Of a stretch of DNA of 64,000 nucleotides, positions 39,073 through 48,782 are shown piece by piece. Position numbers and translations under genes: made by a program. Every line of letters starts with the position of its first letter. Position 1 is the first letter of the stretch. This stretch comes from Alphaproteobacteria bacterium (GTDB lineage: Bacteria > Planctomycetota > Phycisphaerae > UBA1845). The notes under the pieces were generated by a model that had not been told where the DNA came from, did not search any database, and worked only from the letters and a program-made list of their open reading frames with translations. The stretch lies in assembly GCA_028285105.1 (NCBI GenBank), contig JANQQE010000027.1:62001-126000 (forward strand), written 5' to 3'.

Positions 39073-39486
39073 TTGCTTCGATCCCGTAGCGCATTAAGAA
39101 TTGATCCTCAAAAACCTGTGGCACGTAACCTGCTTATTTTTCTGCACTTACAGTCGTCTTCAGGAATCCGCCATTCGTTCTGGCACGAATGGCACGCGGG
39201 CTGCTTTCAAGAGTTGTCGGAGGGACTGCGTCCAGCGTGTCCCATCAGAATTGGACCAACACATTCAGATTTCGGAGCAGCAATCTTGAATCTGCGTTTG
39301 CAAAACGACAAGTCAGCTTGCGATGTCGAGCGAATTGAAATTTCCTCAGCGCCCGATCGTTCGGGCGTTGATTGGCTTTCGTTCGATTGTGCTGAACTCG
39401 GGCAAATCGTTCGTGAGTCGGCTCATCGATCAGTTGCCCAGCACTTGTGTGAGGCGATCGAAACGGATTGCGAGGTGGTCGGATGA
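39073..39486 (+). CDS. Hypothetical protein at the head of the flagellar operon (start uncertain)
   Basis: Open frame whose TGA overlaps the flgF ATG (ATGA at 39483). Confidence 0.4.
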   Translation: MLRSRSALRIDPQKPVARNLLIFLHLQSSSGIRHSFWHEWHAGCFQELSEGLRPACPIRIGPTHSDFGAAILNLRLQNDKSACDVERIEISSAPDRSGVDWLSFDCAELGQIVRESAHRSVAQHLCEAIETDCEVVG

Positions 39487-40253
39487 CACACGGAATCTGG
39501 GCATCGGTTGGCGGCATGCAGGTCAACGAGTACCGTCAATCGCTCGCTGCGAACAACATGGCCAACCTTGAAACGGTCGGATTCAAGAACGACTTGGCTG
39601 TTATCAGCCAGCGCTTGAACGAAGCCGACGAGGACCCATCGCAAAAAATATTTCAAACCTATCCATACAACGAACTCGGCGGCGGATCGTGGGTTCGTCC
39701 TACGTATACAAACTTCGCACAAGGCACATTGGAGCCTACCGGTCGTGCGTTGGATGTGGCACTCAATGGCAACGGGTTCTTCGCGGTCAGCGACGGTTCC
39801 GAAACGCGCTACACGCGTGATGGTCGATTCGCCCGCAATGCAGCCGGCGATCTCGTTCTCAGCGCAGACGGTGGGCGCTTCCGTGTGCTCGATCAAGTCG
39901 GTTTGCCGATCAACATCGCCGACCCCTCGATCGGGTCGATTGCGATCGGTCGAAATGGCGAGGTGATGCAGGGAGACGAAGTTCTCGGACAGATCGGAGT
40001 CATCGATTTCAGCGATCGAACGGCACTCAAAAAGTCAGGTCAGAGTACGTTCAAACTCATCGGCGATGCGCAAGCCATCCCCGCGACAGCGGATATTCAC
40101 GGCGGCAATGTCGAATCTTCAACGGTCGATTCCATCGCCTCACTAACAAATATGATCGAGGTCAGCCGAGCGTACGAACTCAACGCGCGGATGATCTCTT
40201 TGCAAGACGAAACCCTGGGCATGGCCACCAGCCGCATCGGTCGGGTCGGATAG
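39483..40253 (+). CDS. flgF: Flagellar basal-body rod protein FlgF-like
   Basis: 'YRQSLAANNMANLETVGFKND', 'LNGNGFFAVSDG', 'MIEVSRAYELNARMISLQDETLG'. Confidence 0.85.
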   Translation: MTHGIWASVGGMQVNEYRQSLAANNMANLETVGFKNDLAVISQRLNEADEDPSQKIFQTYPYNELGGGSWVRPTYTNFAQGTLEPTGRALDVALNGNGFFAVSDGSETRYTRDGRFARNAAGDLVLSADGGRFRVLDQVGLPINIADPSIGSIAIGRNGEVMQGDEVLGQIGVIDFSDRTALKKSGQSTFKLIGDAQAIPATADIHGGNVESSTVDSIASLTNMIEVSRAYELNARMISLQDETLGMATSRIGRVG

Positions 40254-40266
40254 GAGGACGTAGTTC

Positions 40267-41076
40267 ATGGCGATTATGGCTTTACATGCGGCGTCGAGCG
40301 GGATGAAGGCGCTCGATACGAAACTGGACGTGACGGCCAACAACCTGGCCAACATCAACACGACTGGATTCAAACGCAGCCGCGTCAATTTCGAGGACTT
40401 GCTCTACCAGACGAAGCGCGAACCGGGTCTGCCCAACGTCGACAACGAACCGATTCCGCATGGTATTCAGGTCGGCCTCGGCGTCCGCATCGCCGGTACG
40501 CAACTCGATTTCCAACGTGGTCCGGTCGATCCGACCGACAAGCCACTCGACATGATGATCGAAGGCCCGGGTTTCTTTCAGGTGCGCACCAATTTTGACG
40601 GTGGACCGATCATTGCGTACACGCGGGCTGGCAACTTTACAACGAATGCCGAAGGCAACCTCGTTCTCGGTACACAGGCCGGACCGATTCTCGAACCGCC
40701 GATTTCCGTGCCACCGGATGCAACTGACATCGCCATCGGTCGAAACGGCGAAGTGCGCGTTCGTCAACCCGGTCAACAGCAACTGACGCAAGTGGGTCAG
40801 ATTGAGTTGGCGCGATTCGTGAACGAGGAAGGCCTCAAGCAGCTTGGTGGAAATCTGTATCTGGATACCGATGCATCCGGCCCGGCGGTCACCGGACCAC
40901 CGCAGTTGGATGGTCTTGGTGCAATTGCCCAAGGCCAATTGGAAATGAGTAACGTCGATCCGGTGCGTGAACTGATCGCTCTGATTACCACGCAGCGCTC
41001 GTTTGAAATGAACAGCCAGGCGATTCAGTCGGCAGAGCAGGCGCTTCAGATTGTCTCGAATCTAAGGCGGTTCTAA
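40267..41076 (+). CDS. flgG: Flagellar basal-body rod protein FlgG
   Basis: 'LDVTANNLANINTTGFKRSRVNFEDLLYQ', 'MIEGPGFFQV', 'LITTQRSFEMNSQAIQSAEQALQIVSNLRRF'. Confidence 0.95.
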   Translation: MAIMALHAASSGMKALDTKLDVTANNLANINTTGFKRSRVNFEDLLYQTKREPGLPNVDNEPIPHGIQVGLGVRIAGTQLDFQRGPVDPTDKPLDMMIEGPGFFQVRTNFDGGPIIAYTRAGNFTTNAEGNLVLGTQAGPILEPPISVPPDATDIAIGRNGEVRVRQPGQQQLTQVGQIELARFVNEEGLKQLGGNLYLDTDASGPAVTGPPQLDGLGAIAQGQLEMSNVDPVRELIALITTQRSFEMNSQAIQSAEQALQIVSNLRRF

Positions 41077-41106
41077 TCGGCTGAGGTGAACGCGACGTAA
41101 GACGCA

Positions 41107-41140
41107 CGGCAGGATGCTGAACACAAACGCAAGGATTGCG
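41107..41140 (+). promoter_or_regulatory. Twin hairpins with identical AGGAT loops upstream of flgA, the second containing the SD
   Basis: CGGC[AGGAT]GCTG (41107-41119) and CGCA[AGGAT]TGCG (41128-41140); ATG at 41143. Confidence 0.5.
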
Positions 41141-41142
41141 GC

Positions 41143-42222
41143 ATGAAGGTTTCAAAACACATCACAAGCTTACTGGTGTTCGCGACCATTGCGTCGTTCG
41201 GTCAGCCCGCGCGGGCGGAGTCCGTTGAACTCTGGCGGGATGCGACGGTGACCGAAGCGCAAGTCTACCTTCGCGACATTTGCACGTTGAACCAATTCGG
41301 CCCTTCAGCAGTCGAGTCGTTTTATTCGCTCGTTGTCGCCAAAGCGCCGGAAGTTGGCGAATCGGCGTTGATTGCGATGGCCGATGTTCGCCTCGTTTTG
41401 ATTAAGAATGGACTCAATCCGGCACTGACGATGTTTAAGGGCGCGATGCAATGCGAAGTGAAGCGCATCGCCCGTACGGTACCGGACGGCATTATGGCAG
41501 ATGCAAGAGGTACAACGGAATCAGTTCATCAGCCTCGCGGCAGCACCCTTCGTGAATTCATCGAGTCCGACCTCGGCAAGGATGCCCGACGCCTGGGTGG
41601 CTGGGTTAAGGTCGTGTTCGGGAAGGCGATCGGTTCGATGCTGGAATTGCGTGAGGGGGAATACGAGTTCGAGGTGCGTCGCACGAATGACAAACAACTT
41701 GGTCTGATCAGTCTGGATGTGATCGTTTACAAAAACGGCGAGATCGTTCAGCGGGTCGGCGTCGTTGCGGATGTCACCTTTGTCAAGCCAACCGTCATTG
41801 CTTCCCGTCCCATCAACTTAAACGCCCCGATCACCAAACGCGACGTCAGCGTTGTCAACAAAAACTACAAGCGATTTGAACAAGCCGGTATCGACTCGAT
41901 CAATGCCGTCGTCGGTCAGCGGGCAAAGCGCTTCATTCGCGTGGGCGAGATCATTCAGGAACGCAACCTCGAACCGGTTCCGCTCGTACGACGCGGACAA
42001 ATGGTGCAGGTGCATTCTCGCAGCGGCGGCGTGGTGATTGAATCCGTCGGCAGGGTGGTCAAGGCTGGTGCGTATGGCGATGTGGTCGAGTTGCAGACTG
42101 CCGACCGCGCACGACGCAAATTTACGGCGACAGTAACCGGACCGGGATTGGTGTCGGTTGGACCGATGAATGCAAACGAACCGGGCGGGTCGACACACTT
42201 TGCCCTTGGAGGTGGGAAATGA
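41143..42222 (+). CDS. flgA: Flagella basal-body P-ring formation protein FlgA
   Basis: SAF-like C-terminus 'VIASRPINLNAPITKRDV...VVGQRAKRFIRVGEIIQERNLEPVPLVRRGQMVQVHSRSGGVVIES'. Confidence 0.9.
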   Translation: MKVSKHITSLLVFATIASFGQPARAESVELWRDATVTEAQVYLRDICTLNQFGPSAVESFYSLVVAKAPEVGESALIAMADVRLVLIKNGLNPALTMFKGAMQCEVKRIARTVPDGIMADARGTTESVHQPRGSTLREFIESDLGKDARRLGGWVKVVFGKAIGSMLELREGEYEFEVRRTNDKQLGLISLDVIVYKNGEIVQRVGVVADVTFVKPTVIASRPINLNAPITKRDVSVVNKNYKRFEQAGIDSINAVVGQRAKRFIRVGEIIQERNLEPVPLVRRGQMVQVHSRSGGVVIESVGRVVKAGAYGDVVELQTADRARRKFTATVTGPGLVSVGPMNANEPGGSTHFALGGGK

Positions 42223-42911
42223 AACAGATTGTCACCATCATGCTAACACTGTTTTTCTGCCATGCGGCGCAAGCGCAGTCGTCGTCGATCGGTCGCTTCA
42301 GGGATTTGCCGCGAACGGCTACTCCAGCACGCGAAGACCCACTGAAGCCAGCGAACCCGGTCATCGAGTCGTCTTCGCTGATTTCCGTAAAGTCAAAGGA
42401 ACCCAAGAAATACAAGGTCCACGACTTGATCACCATCATCGTGCGCGAGCGTACGCTTTATGAAGCTGAAGGCACCGCCAACGCACGTCGCCAAGCCGAC
42501 TTGCGCAGCGAACTCGATGCGTTCATCAGATTTACTGGTGGCGGCATTGGTGCGACGCCGTTCCGTCGCGGCAAGCCCAACATCAACTACCGCAGCACTT
42601 TCAATCAGCGAAACGATGCAGAATCGGAACGCGAAGACACGCTGACCACGCGCATCACTGCGAAGATCGTGGATGTGAAGCCCAACGGTAATATCGTGAT
42701 GGAAGCCACAGGCCAAACGCGCCACGACAAGGAAGTGCATACGTTGCGATTCACCGGTATGTGCCGAAGCATCGACGTATCGCCCGACAATACGGTACTC
42801 AGTACACAAATTGCTGAAAAGAAAATCGACATCGTTACGAAGGGCAGTGTCCGCAACGCGACGCGGGCTGGCTGGGCTGGCGAACTTTACGATTGGATTA
42901 GGCCGCTCTAA
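42219..42911 (+). CDS. flgH: Flagellar L-ring protein FlgH
   Basis: 'KYKVHDLITIIVRERTLYEAEGTANARRQADLRSEL', 'TTRITAKIVDVKPNGNIVMEA'. Confidence 0.92.
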   Translation: MKQIVTIMLTLFFCHAAQAQSSSIGRFRDLPRTATPAREDPLKPANPVIESSSLISVKSKEPKKYKVHDLITIIVRERTLYEAEGTANARRQADLRSELDAFIRFTGGGIGATPFRRGKPNINYRSTFNQRNDAESEREDTLTTRITAKIVDVKPNGNIVMEATGQTRHDKEVHTLRFTGMCRSIDVSPDNTVLSTQIAEKKIDIVTKGSVRNATRAGWAGELYDWIRPL

Positions 42912-44053
42912 TGAATCGAATGAATCTAAAACATACGGTCGTGGTCGTCGGTCTCTTGGCGACGTTCTGTGTCTCGACGCGCAGTGTACAAGCGGCAGGC
43001 GTTAATGCCCGCGTTGGCGACGTGACCAAGCTTAAGGGTCAGCGTACGAACAAGCTGATTGGCATGGGACTTGTGACCGGTCTGTCGGGAACGGGCGACG
43101 GTGACGATTATCTCCCGAGCATGCGTCCCTTGGCAGCCGCCCTTCGGCGATTCGCCAACCCGGTCGCATCCATCGAAGAACTCGGTGGGAGCAACAATTG
43201 TGCGATCGTCATGTTGGAGGCGGTCTTGCCGGAATACGGCGTTCGTGAAGGAGATTCGGTCGATGTTCACGTCACCGCATTCGGATCGGCCAAGAGTCTG
43301 CAAGGCGGTCGCTTGCTGATCACACCGCTTCTTTATCACGACTTCAGCGTGCAAAAAGTATTCGCCCGGGCGTCCGGATCGATCAAGGTGCAGAGCGAAA
43401 GCGACCTGGTCACCGGCATCATTGAAGACGGCGCGACGGTCGAGGAAGACGTCTTGGTACGGTTCCTGGCCACCGGTCGCGAATTGCCCTACGGAGCCGA
43501 TTGGATCAATCCAAACGAACGTTACATCACATTGGTACTCGATGATGCGCACGCCAGTTGGGCGATGGTTCACGAGATCGCTACTTCGATCAATACAGAG
43601 CTTGCGTTGGCGGCGGATGTTGAACAGGTCGCGCTGGCTGTCGATCCGAAGAACGTCATCGTTCATGTACCGGGTACGCAATCCGTCGCGTCCTGGATTC
43701 AGGAAGTTGAAAACGCTGTGCTGCTGGTACCTGAAACGGAAGCTAGGGTCATCGTCGATCGGCTTAGCGGAACGATTGTTGTGACGGGGAATGCGAAAAT
43801 GTCGCCGGTGATCGTGTCTCAGCGCGGTCTGACCGTCACCATCGCACAGACTCCGGAGGGCGAACTTGTTGCCGACCCATCGGGCCCCAACTCTTTCGTT
43901 GCCCTAGATCCAAGCCGAGCGGGCGATGTCAACGTGGGCGATCTTCTGGAAGCATTAAAGCCGCTCAACGTGCCCATTGAGGATCGTATCGAAATACTCG
44001 CAAAGGTTCACCAACTTGGGAAGTTGCACGCTGATCTGATTTACGAGAACTGA
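42911..44053 (+). CDS. flgI: Flagellar P-ring protein FlgI
   Basis: 'ARVGDVTKLKGQRTNKLIGMGLVTGLSGTGDGDDY', C-terminal 'DLLEALKPLNVPIEDRIEILAKVHQLGKLHADLIYEN'. Confidence 0.95.
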   Translation: MNRMNLKHTVVVVGLLATFCVSTRSVQAAGVNARVGDVTKLKGQRTNKLIGMGLVTGLSGTGDGDDYLPSMRPLAAALRRFANPVASIEELGGSNNCAIVMLEAVLPEYGVREGDSVDVHVTAFGSAKSLQGGRLLITPLLYHDFSVQKVFARASGSIKVQSESDLVTGIIEDGATVEEDVLVRFLATGRELPYGADWINPNERYITLVLDDAHASWAMVHEIATSINTELALAADVEQVALAVDPKNVIVHVPGTQSVASWIQEVENAVLLVPETEARVIVDRLSGTIVVTGNAKMSPVIVSQRGLTVTIAQTPEGELVADPSGPNSFVALDPSRAGDVNVGDLLEALKPLNVPIEDRIEILAKVHQLGKLHADLIYEN

Positions 44054-44056
44054 CTC

Positions 44057-44443
44057 ATGCAGGCTATTGCAGAAATCAACTTAAACAACGCAGCGCCCAT
44101 TCAACCCGAAGCCGGTTCGCGCCTGAAGCACGCAGCCGACGAGATCGTCGGGTCGATCTTCTACGGAACGATGCTGCGTCAGCTTCGTGCTTCGGAGTTC
44201 AAGGGCAAGTACGGGCACGGCGGGCGCGGTGAGGAAGTGTTCCAGGCGCAACTCGATGAAATATTCGCAAAGGAAATGGGACGTGCCAAAAACGCCAACC
44301 TCTCCGATGCGATCGTCAAGCGGTACGAACGAAACGCGATACATGCGGACAAAGTGCGGGAGCGTCAACAAGCCGCCATCGCCCAGGCACAGCGTGATTT
44401 GAACCATTTGGCTCAGCCGAAGATGGAGAAACCGTCGTGGTAA
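44057..44443 (+). CDS. flgJ: FlgJ-like rod-binding protein (N-terminal domain only)
   Basis: 'FYGTMLRQLRASEFKGKYGHGGRGEEVFQAQLDEIFAKEMG'; position after flgI. Confidence 0.75.
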   Translation: MQAIAEINLNNAAPIQPEAGSRLKHAADEIVGSIFYGTMLRQLRASEFKGKYGHGGRGEEVFQAQLDEIFAKEMGRAKNANLSDAIVKRYERNAIHADKVRERQQAAIAQAQRDLNHLAQPKMEKPSW

Positions 44444-44961
44444 TGCAGGGACCGGAACATTCTCGGGTCGCAACGCTCGTCCGTTTGCTCGATGAAATCG
44501 CTGACTTGCACGTGCAATTGTTGGCAGCGATCGATGCGAAGATCGATGCGATGAAGACGGCTGACACGGATCGGATTCGCCAGACGATGCTTGGTGAACA
44601 GGAAATTGTCGAGCGCATCAACGAACGCGAAGGGCTTCGCAAGCAGTTGACCGTCAATTTGGGGCGGTCTTACGGCATAAGTCCCGAACGGGCACGGCGA
44701 ATGTCGGCGACTCAGATTGCGGAACGCTTCGCGGGCAGCGAGACGGCGCGGATCGAAGCTGCGGTCTCGCGGATGCGTGATCTCACGACGCAGATCGCCC
44801 GGCGTAACCACGTGGCGCAACTCGTATCGGAAAACATTCTGCGACACATGCGAATCGTGTTCGCCTCGATGACGGCGCCTGCCGACGGTGGCGTGGCGTA
44901 TTCGGCAGACGGTCAATCCAACGCAGCAACCAACGAACGACTCTTTGATTTGGTGGGATAG
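44437..44961 (+). CDS. flgN: FlgN-family flagellar chaperone-like protein
   Basis: Coiled helical protein 'LVRLLDEIADLHVQLLAAIDAKIDAMKTADTDRIRQTMLGEQEIVERINEREGLRKQL'; position before flgK. Confidence 0.7.
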   Translation: MVMQGPEHSRVATLVRLLDEIADLHVQLLAAIDAKIDAMKTADTDRIRQTMLGEQEIVERINEREGLRKQLTVNLGRSYGISPERARRMSATQIAERFAGSETARIEAAVSRMRDLTTQIARRNHVAQLVSENILRHMRIVFASMTAPADGGVAYSADGQSNAATNERLFDLVG

Positions 44962-44966
44962 ATCAG

Positions 44967-46697
44967 ATGGGACTCGTAACATCAGGACTAACCGCAGGAC
45001 GAAACGCACTGCTTACCTATCAGGGTGCGTTGCAGGTCGTCGGTAACAACGTCGCGAATGCTGGCAATGTGGATTACACGCGCCAGTCAGCAGATCTGTC
45101 AGCCGTTCATGGGTCGGCGATCGGTCCAGGACTTCGTCCGGGCGCGGGTGTCGCCATCACGGGTTTGCAACGCCATGTCGATGAGGCGCTTGACAATCGA
45201 CTCCGCGCATCGATTGGCGATTTGCAATCTGCAATTGCGCAACGGCAGGGCATCGGTCAGATCGAAGTTCACTTTAACGACTTGAACGGTACGGGAATCA
45301 GTTCGCAGATCACCGATTTCTTCAACAGCCTCAGTGACGTGCAGAACGCACCGGACGACCTGGCGATACGATCGGTGGCGATTGCGAACGGTGAAGCATT
45401 GGCCCGTACCCTTCGAACGACTCGAACCGACATCATTGAAACCTCGCTGGATCTGAATGATGAAATTCGCCGGGTGGTTACCGATGCCGATCGCGTGGCG
45501 GCAGAGATCGCCGAACTGAACACCGAAATCGTCTCCGTCGAAGCAGGCGGTACCGGAAAAGCCAACGCCCTTCGCGATCGACGCGACGCCTTGATTCGCG
45601 ACCTCAGCGAAGTATTCGATGTGCTTGTTCGCGAGCAGCCCAGCGGTGCCGTCAACGTTTACGTCGGAAGCGAACCGTTGATTCAACACGGCGCCTCGCG
45701 CGGGCTGACCACCGAAAATGAACTTGATGGCATGTTCGAGCGAACCACCGTTCGATTCGAAGACACCAATGCCACGATCAACGTTGCGGGCGGTGTCATC
45801 GAAGGCATCATGAAAGCCCGCGACGAACAGGCGCTCGCGCAAGTGGCCAAACTCGATCAACTTGCAGACGGTATCATTGCAGAAGTCAACGCAGTCCACG
45901 CCGACGGACAGGGGCTAGCAGCATTTACTTCGGTTGTGGCGAGCAACGTTGTCGATGACGTTTCTGCACCGCTCAACAGTCTCGAAGCCGGTCTGCAAAA
46001 TCTACCTGTCAATGGCAGCTTCTACATTTCAGTGACGGACCAAGCCACCAATTCGCCGGTGTCGTATCGCATCGAAGTGGACCTCGACGGTCAGGGAGTG
46101 GACACGACGTTGGAAGACATCGTGACTGCGATCAACACGGATGTGGCTGGCGTCAATGCGTCGATCACGCCCGACCATCGACTCAGTCTCAGTGCCGACT
46201 CAGGGTTTTCCTTCACGTTTGGCAATGATGGCGATTCGTTCCGAACAGACAGTTCAAAATTGCTGGCCGCCTTGGGCATCAACACATTCTTTGAGGGTTC
46301 TGGTGCGGACGACATTGCGGTACGCGAACAGCTACGCACTGATTCGAGTTTCCTGGCGGCAGCGACGGTCAACCATGTCGGTGATGGAAACAATGCCGGC
46401 CGTCTTGCCGGTCTGACCAATCAAGCCAGCGACGTTCTGAATGGTTCGACGATCTTCGAGTTTTACAACGGTATCGCCAATGGCGTTGCGGCTGATGGAA
46501 GGTCGGTGCAGGACACCTTGGAGGCGGCGGACGTCATTACGACGTCATTGGAAGAACAGCGTCAAAGCGTGAGCGGTGTCAGTCTCGATGAGGAAGCGAT
46601 TGGTTTGCTTAAGTACGAGCGGGCATTCCAAGGAGCCGCACGATACATCGGTACGGTGGATTCGCTGCTGCAAGAGTTGATCGGACTAATCACCTAA
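44967..46697 (+). CDS. flgK: Flagellar hook-associated protein 1
   Basis: 'LTYQGALQVVGNNVANAGNVDYTRQSADLS', C-terminal 'QSVSGVSLDEEAIGLLKYERAFQGAARYIGTVDSLLQELIGLI'. Confidence 0.95.
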   Translation: MGLVTSGLTAGRNALLTYQGALQVVGNNVANAGNVDYTRQSADLSAVHGSAIGPGLRPGAGVAITGLQRHVDEALDNRLRASIGDLQSAIAQRQGIGQIEVHFNDLNGTGISSQITDFFNSLSDVQNAPDDLAIRSVAIANGEALARTLRTTRTDIIETSLDLNDEIRRVVTDADRVAAEIAELNTEIVSVEAGGTGKANALRDRRDALIRDLSEVFDVLVREQPSGAVNVYVGSEPLIQHGASRGLTTENELDGMFERTTVRFEDTNATINVAGGVIEGIMKARDEQALAQVAKLDQLADGIIAEVNAVHADGQGLAAFTSVVASNVVDDVSAPLNSLEAGLQNLPVNGSFYISVTDQATNSPVSYRIEVDLDGQGVDTTLEDIVTAINTDVAGVNASITPDHRLSLSADSGFSFTFGNDGDSFRTDSSKLLAALGINTFFEGSGADDIAVREQLRTDSSFLAAATVNHVGDGNNAGRLAGLTNQASDVLNGSTIFEFYNGIANGVAADGRSVQDTLEAADVITTSLEEQRQSVSGVSLDEEAIGLLKYERAFQGAARYIGTVDSLLQELIGLIT

Positions 46698-46768
46698 GCA
46701 TCGGTTCTACGTATACGTTTGAGCAGTCGGAATTTTAGGCGACGCATTCTGGTCGCGAGGATAGAGAG

Positions 46769-48709
46769 ATGGCAATCAATTCAGTCAATCTAAGTCGCGT
46801 AACCACGACGCAGAAGACCGAAGCGTTGTTGTCATCGCTTCGCCGCAACACAGCCGAACTTTTCACCGGGCAGAATCGTCTCGCAACCGGACAGCGTTTC
46901 AGTACGCCGAGTGAATCGCCAGGTGAAGCTGCCCGCGTGTTGAATATGTCCGAGATTCTTGGCGAACAGTCGCAATTCATCACCAACATCCGACACGCAG
47001 CCAACACGCTGGACGCTACGGATGTTGCAATGGGTGAGGTCAGCGGTTTGATCATCGACGCCCAAGCCATTGCCAGCCAGAGTATCGGCACGCTGTCGAG
47101 TACGGCTGAACGTGAGGCGTCGGCTGAACTTATCGCATCGATTCGCGATCAACTCGTTGCGGTAGGAAATCGCACGTTTGAAGGTCGCTACCTCTTTGCA
47201 GGGCGCGATACCGATCGGCAGCCGTTTATCGAAACGATCGATGGTGTTCGGTATGTCGGAGACACCGGTGACATCTTCGCGCGGACCGATGTTGACGAAC
47301 TGACGCCAATCAACCTGCCTGGCAATGTCTTGTTTGGTGCGATTTCCAGCCAAGTGCTGGGGCGCGTCGATCTCAATCCGATCATTAGCGATGCCACTCG
47401 CCTGGAAGATCTGCAAGGCGCTCGTGAACTTGGGATTCGCAAGGGTTCGTTCCAGATTGTTGAGGATGGTGCGGCGGGTGTTGTCACTGTTGATATTACC
47501 GCAGCCGATACGGCTGGCGATGTCGTTCAACTCATTAACGATGCCGCGATTGAATCTGGCGCTGGTTTCACTGCAACGCTGACCAATAATGGAATCACGG
47601 TCACACCAGGCGCTACTCCGATTTCCATCCGCGACATCAGCACGGGCACGACGGCAGGCGATTTGGGGATTACGACACTTGCTCCAACCGGTGCGGCGAT
47701 TGTGGGTGTCGATCTTGGAACCAGACTCTCGCGCACGACACCGCTGACTGCGCTGTTGGACGGAGCGGGTCTGGATGTGTCGATGGGCCTGACCATGACC
47801 AACGGCGCGGATTCAGCGACGATCGATCTTTCGACGGCGACGTCCATTCAAGACGTACTCAATGCGATTAACAATTCCGGTCTCTCAGTCAATGCCAAGG
47901 TCAACGACGCCGGAACAGGCATCGACGTGGTCAATCTCAAATCGGGTTCAGAACTATCGATTGGCGAAAATGGCGGAATGGTTGCCAGCGCTCTCGGGAT
48001 ACGCTCACTTGATCTGGACATTCCTCTTTCAAGCTTGAACAACGGTCGAGGCGTACGCACGGTCGAGGGGGAAACGGATTTACTCATCACCGCCAAGAAC
48101 GGGAACTCGTTTGAGGTCAATCTCGACGGACTGACGACCATTGGCGAAGTGATCGACGCGATCAACCTGGCAGCTACGGGTGCAGGTGTGGGCGTGAGTG
48201 CGAATTTGGCGTCGGTTGGTAGTGGTATCGCATTAAACGATACGACTGGCGGGGCGGGTTTCCTGTCGGCTGGCCGGGCGAATCTTTCGTTTGCCATAGA
48301 CGACCTCGGACTGACTGGAATGGTTCAGGATCCCGAGACTCAACTGGTGGGTAACGACGTCGCGACAGCCCGTGCCAACGGTGTGCTGTCGGCGCTTTAC
48401 GATCTGGAACGCGCGTTGTTGGCTGACGATTCGCAATTGATCACCATTGCGGGAGAAGACATTGATCGCCATGTCGTCGATTTCAACAAATCGCGCGGTG
48501 TCGTCGGTGCGCGTGGCAAGTCGATGCGCGACCGTCAATCTCAAACCGAAAGCGCCGTCTTTGCGACCGAGCAATTGCTCAGTGAAGTCCGCGATCTCGA
48601 TTATTCAGAAGCAGTTACCCGGTTTCAGCAAGCACAAACGGCGCTACAAGCCAGCCTGCTGACCGGTTCGCAAGTGTTGAATACGTCACTTCTGGATTTC
48701 CTTCGATAG
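46769..48709 (+). CDS. flgL: Flagellar hook-associated protein 3 (FlgL), enlarged with flagellin_IN-like insertions
   Basis: N-terminal flagellin-like 'LFTGQNRLATGQRFSTPSESPGEAARVLNMS', C-terminal 'LDYSEAVTRFQQAQTALQASLLTGSQVLNTSLLDFLR'. Confidence 0.9.
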   Translation: MAINSVNLSRVTTTQKTEALLSSLRRNTAELFTGQNRLATGQRFSTPSESPGEAARVLNMSEILGEQSQFITNIRHAANTLDATDVAMGEVSGLIIDAQAIASQSIGTLSSTAEREASAELIASIRDQLVAVGNRTFEGRYLFAGRDTDRQPFIETIDGVRYVGDTGDIFARTDVDELTPINLPGNVLFGAISSQVLGRVDLNPIISDATRLEDLQGARELGIRKGSFQIVEDGAAGVVTVDITAADTAGDVVQLINDAAIESGAGFTATLTNNGITVTPGATPISIRDISTGTTAGDLGITTLAPTGAAIVGVDLGTRLSRTTPLTALLDGAGLDVSMGLTMTNGADSATIDLSTATSIQDVLNAINNSGLSVNAKVNDAGTGIDVVNLKSGSELSIGENGGMVASALGIRSLDLDIPLSSLNNGRGVRTVEGETDLLITAKNGNSFEVNLDGLTTIGEVIDAINLAATGAGVGVSANLASVGSGIALNDTTGGAGFLSAGRANLSFAIDDLGLTGMVQDPETQLVGNDVATARANGVLSALYDLERALLADDSQLITIAGEDIDRHVVDFNKSRGVVGARGKSMRDRQSQTESAVFATEQLLSEVRDLDYSEAVTRFQQAQTALQASLLTGSQVLNTSLLDFLR

Positions 48710-48782
48710 GAAATGAGTGACGCAAAGTAAGTAGATTGTCGTCGTCAGCGTCTGGCAGTCGGGCCTGGGTGACGATTGGTTG

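Noticed and set aside
42199-42219. TTTgCCC[TTGGAGGT]GGGAAA around the flgH SD as another CsrA hairpin
   Set aside because: Weak stem with a bulge inside flgA coding sequence; cannot be separated from chance.
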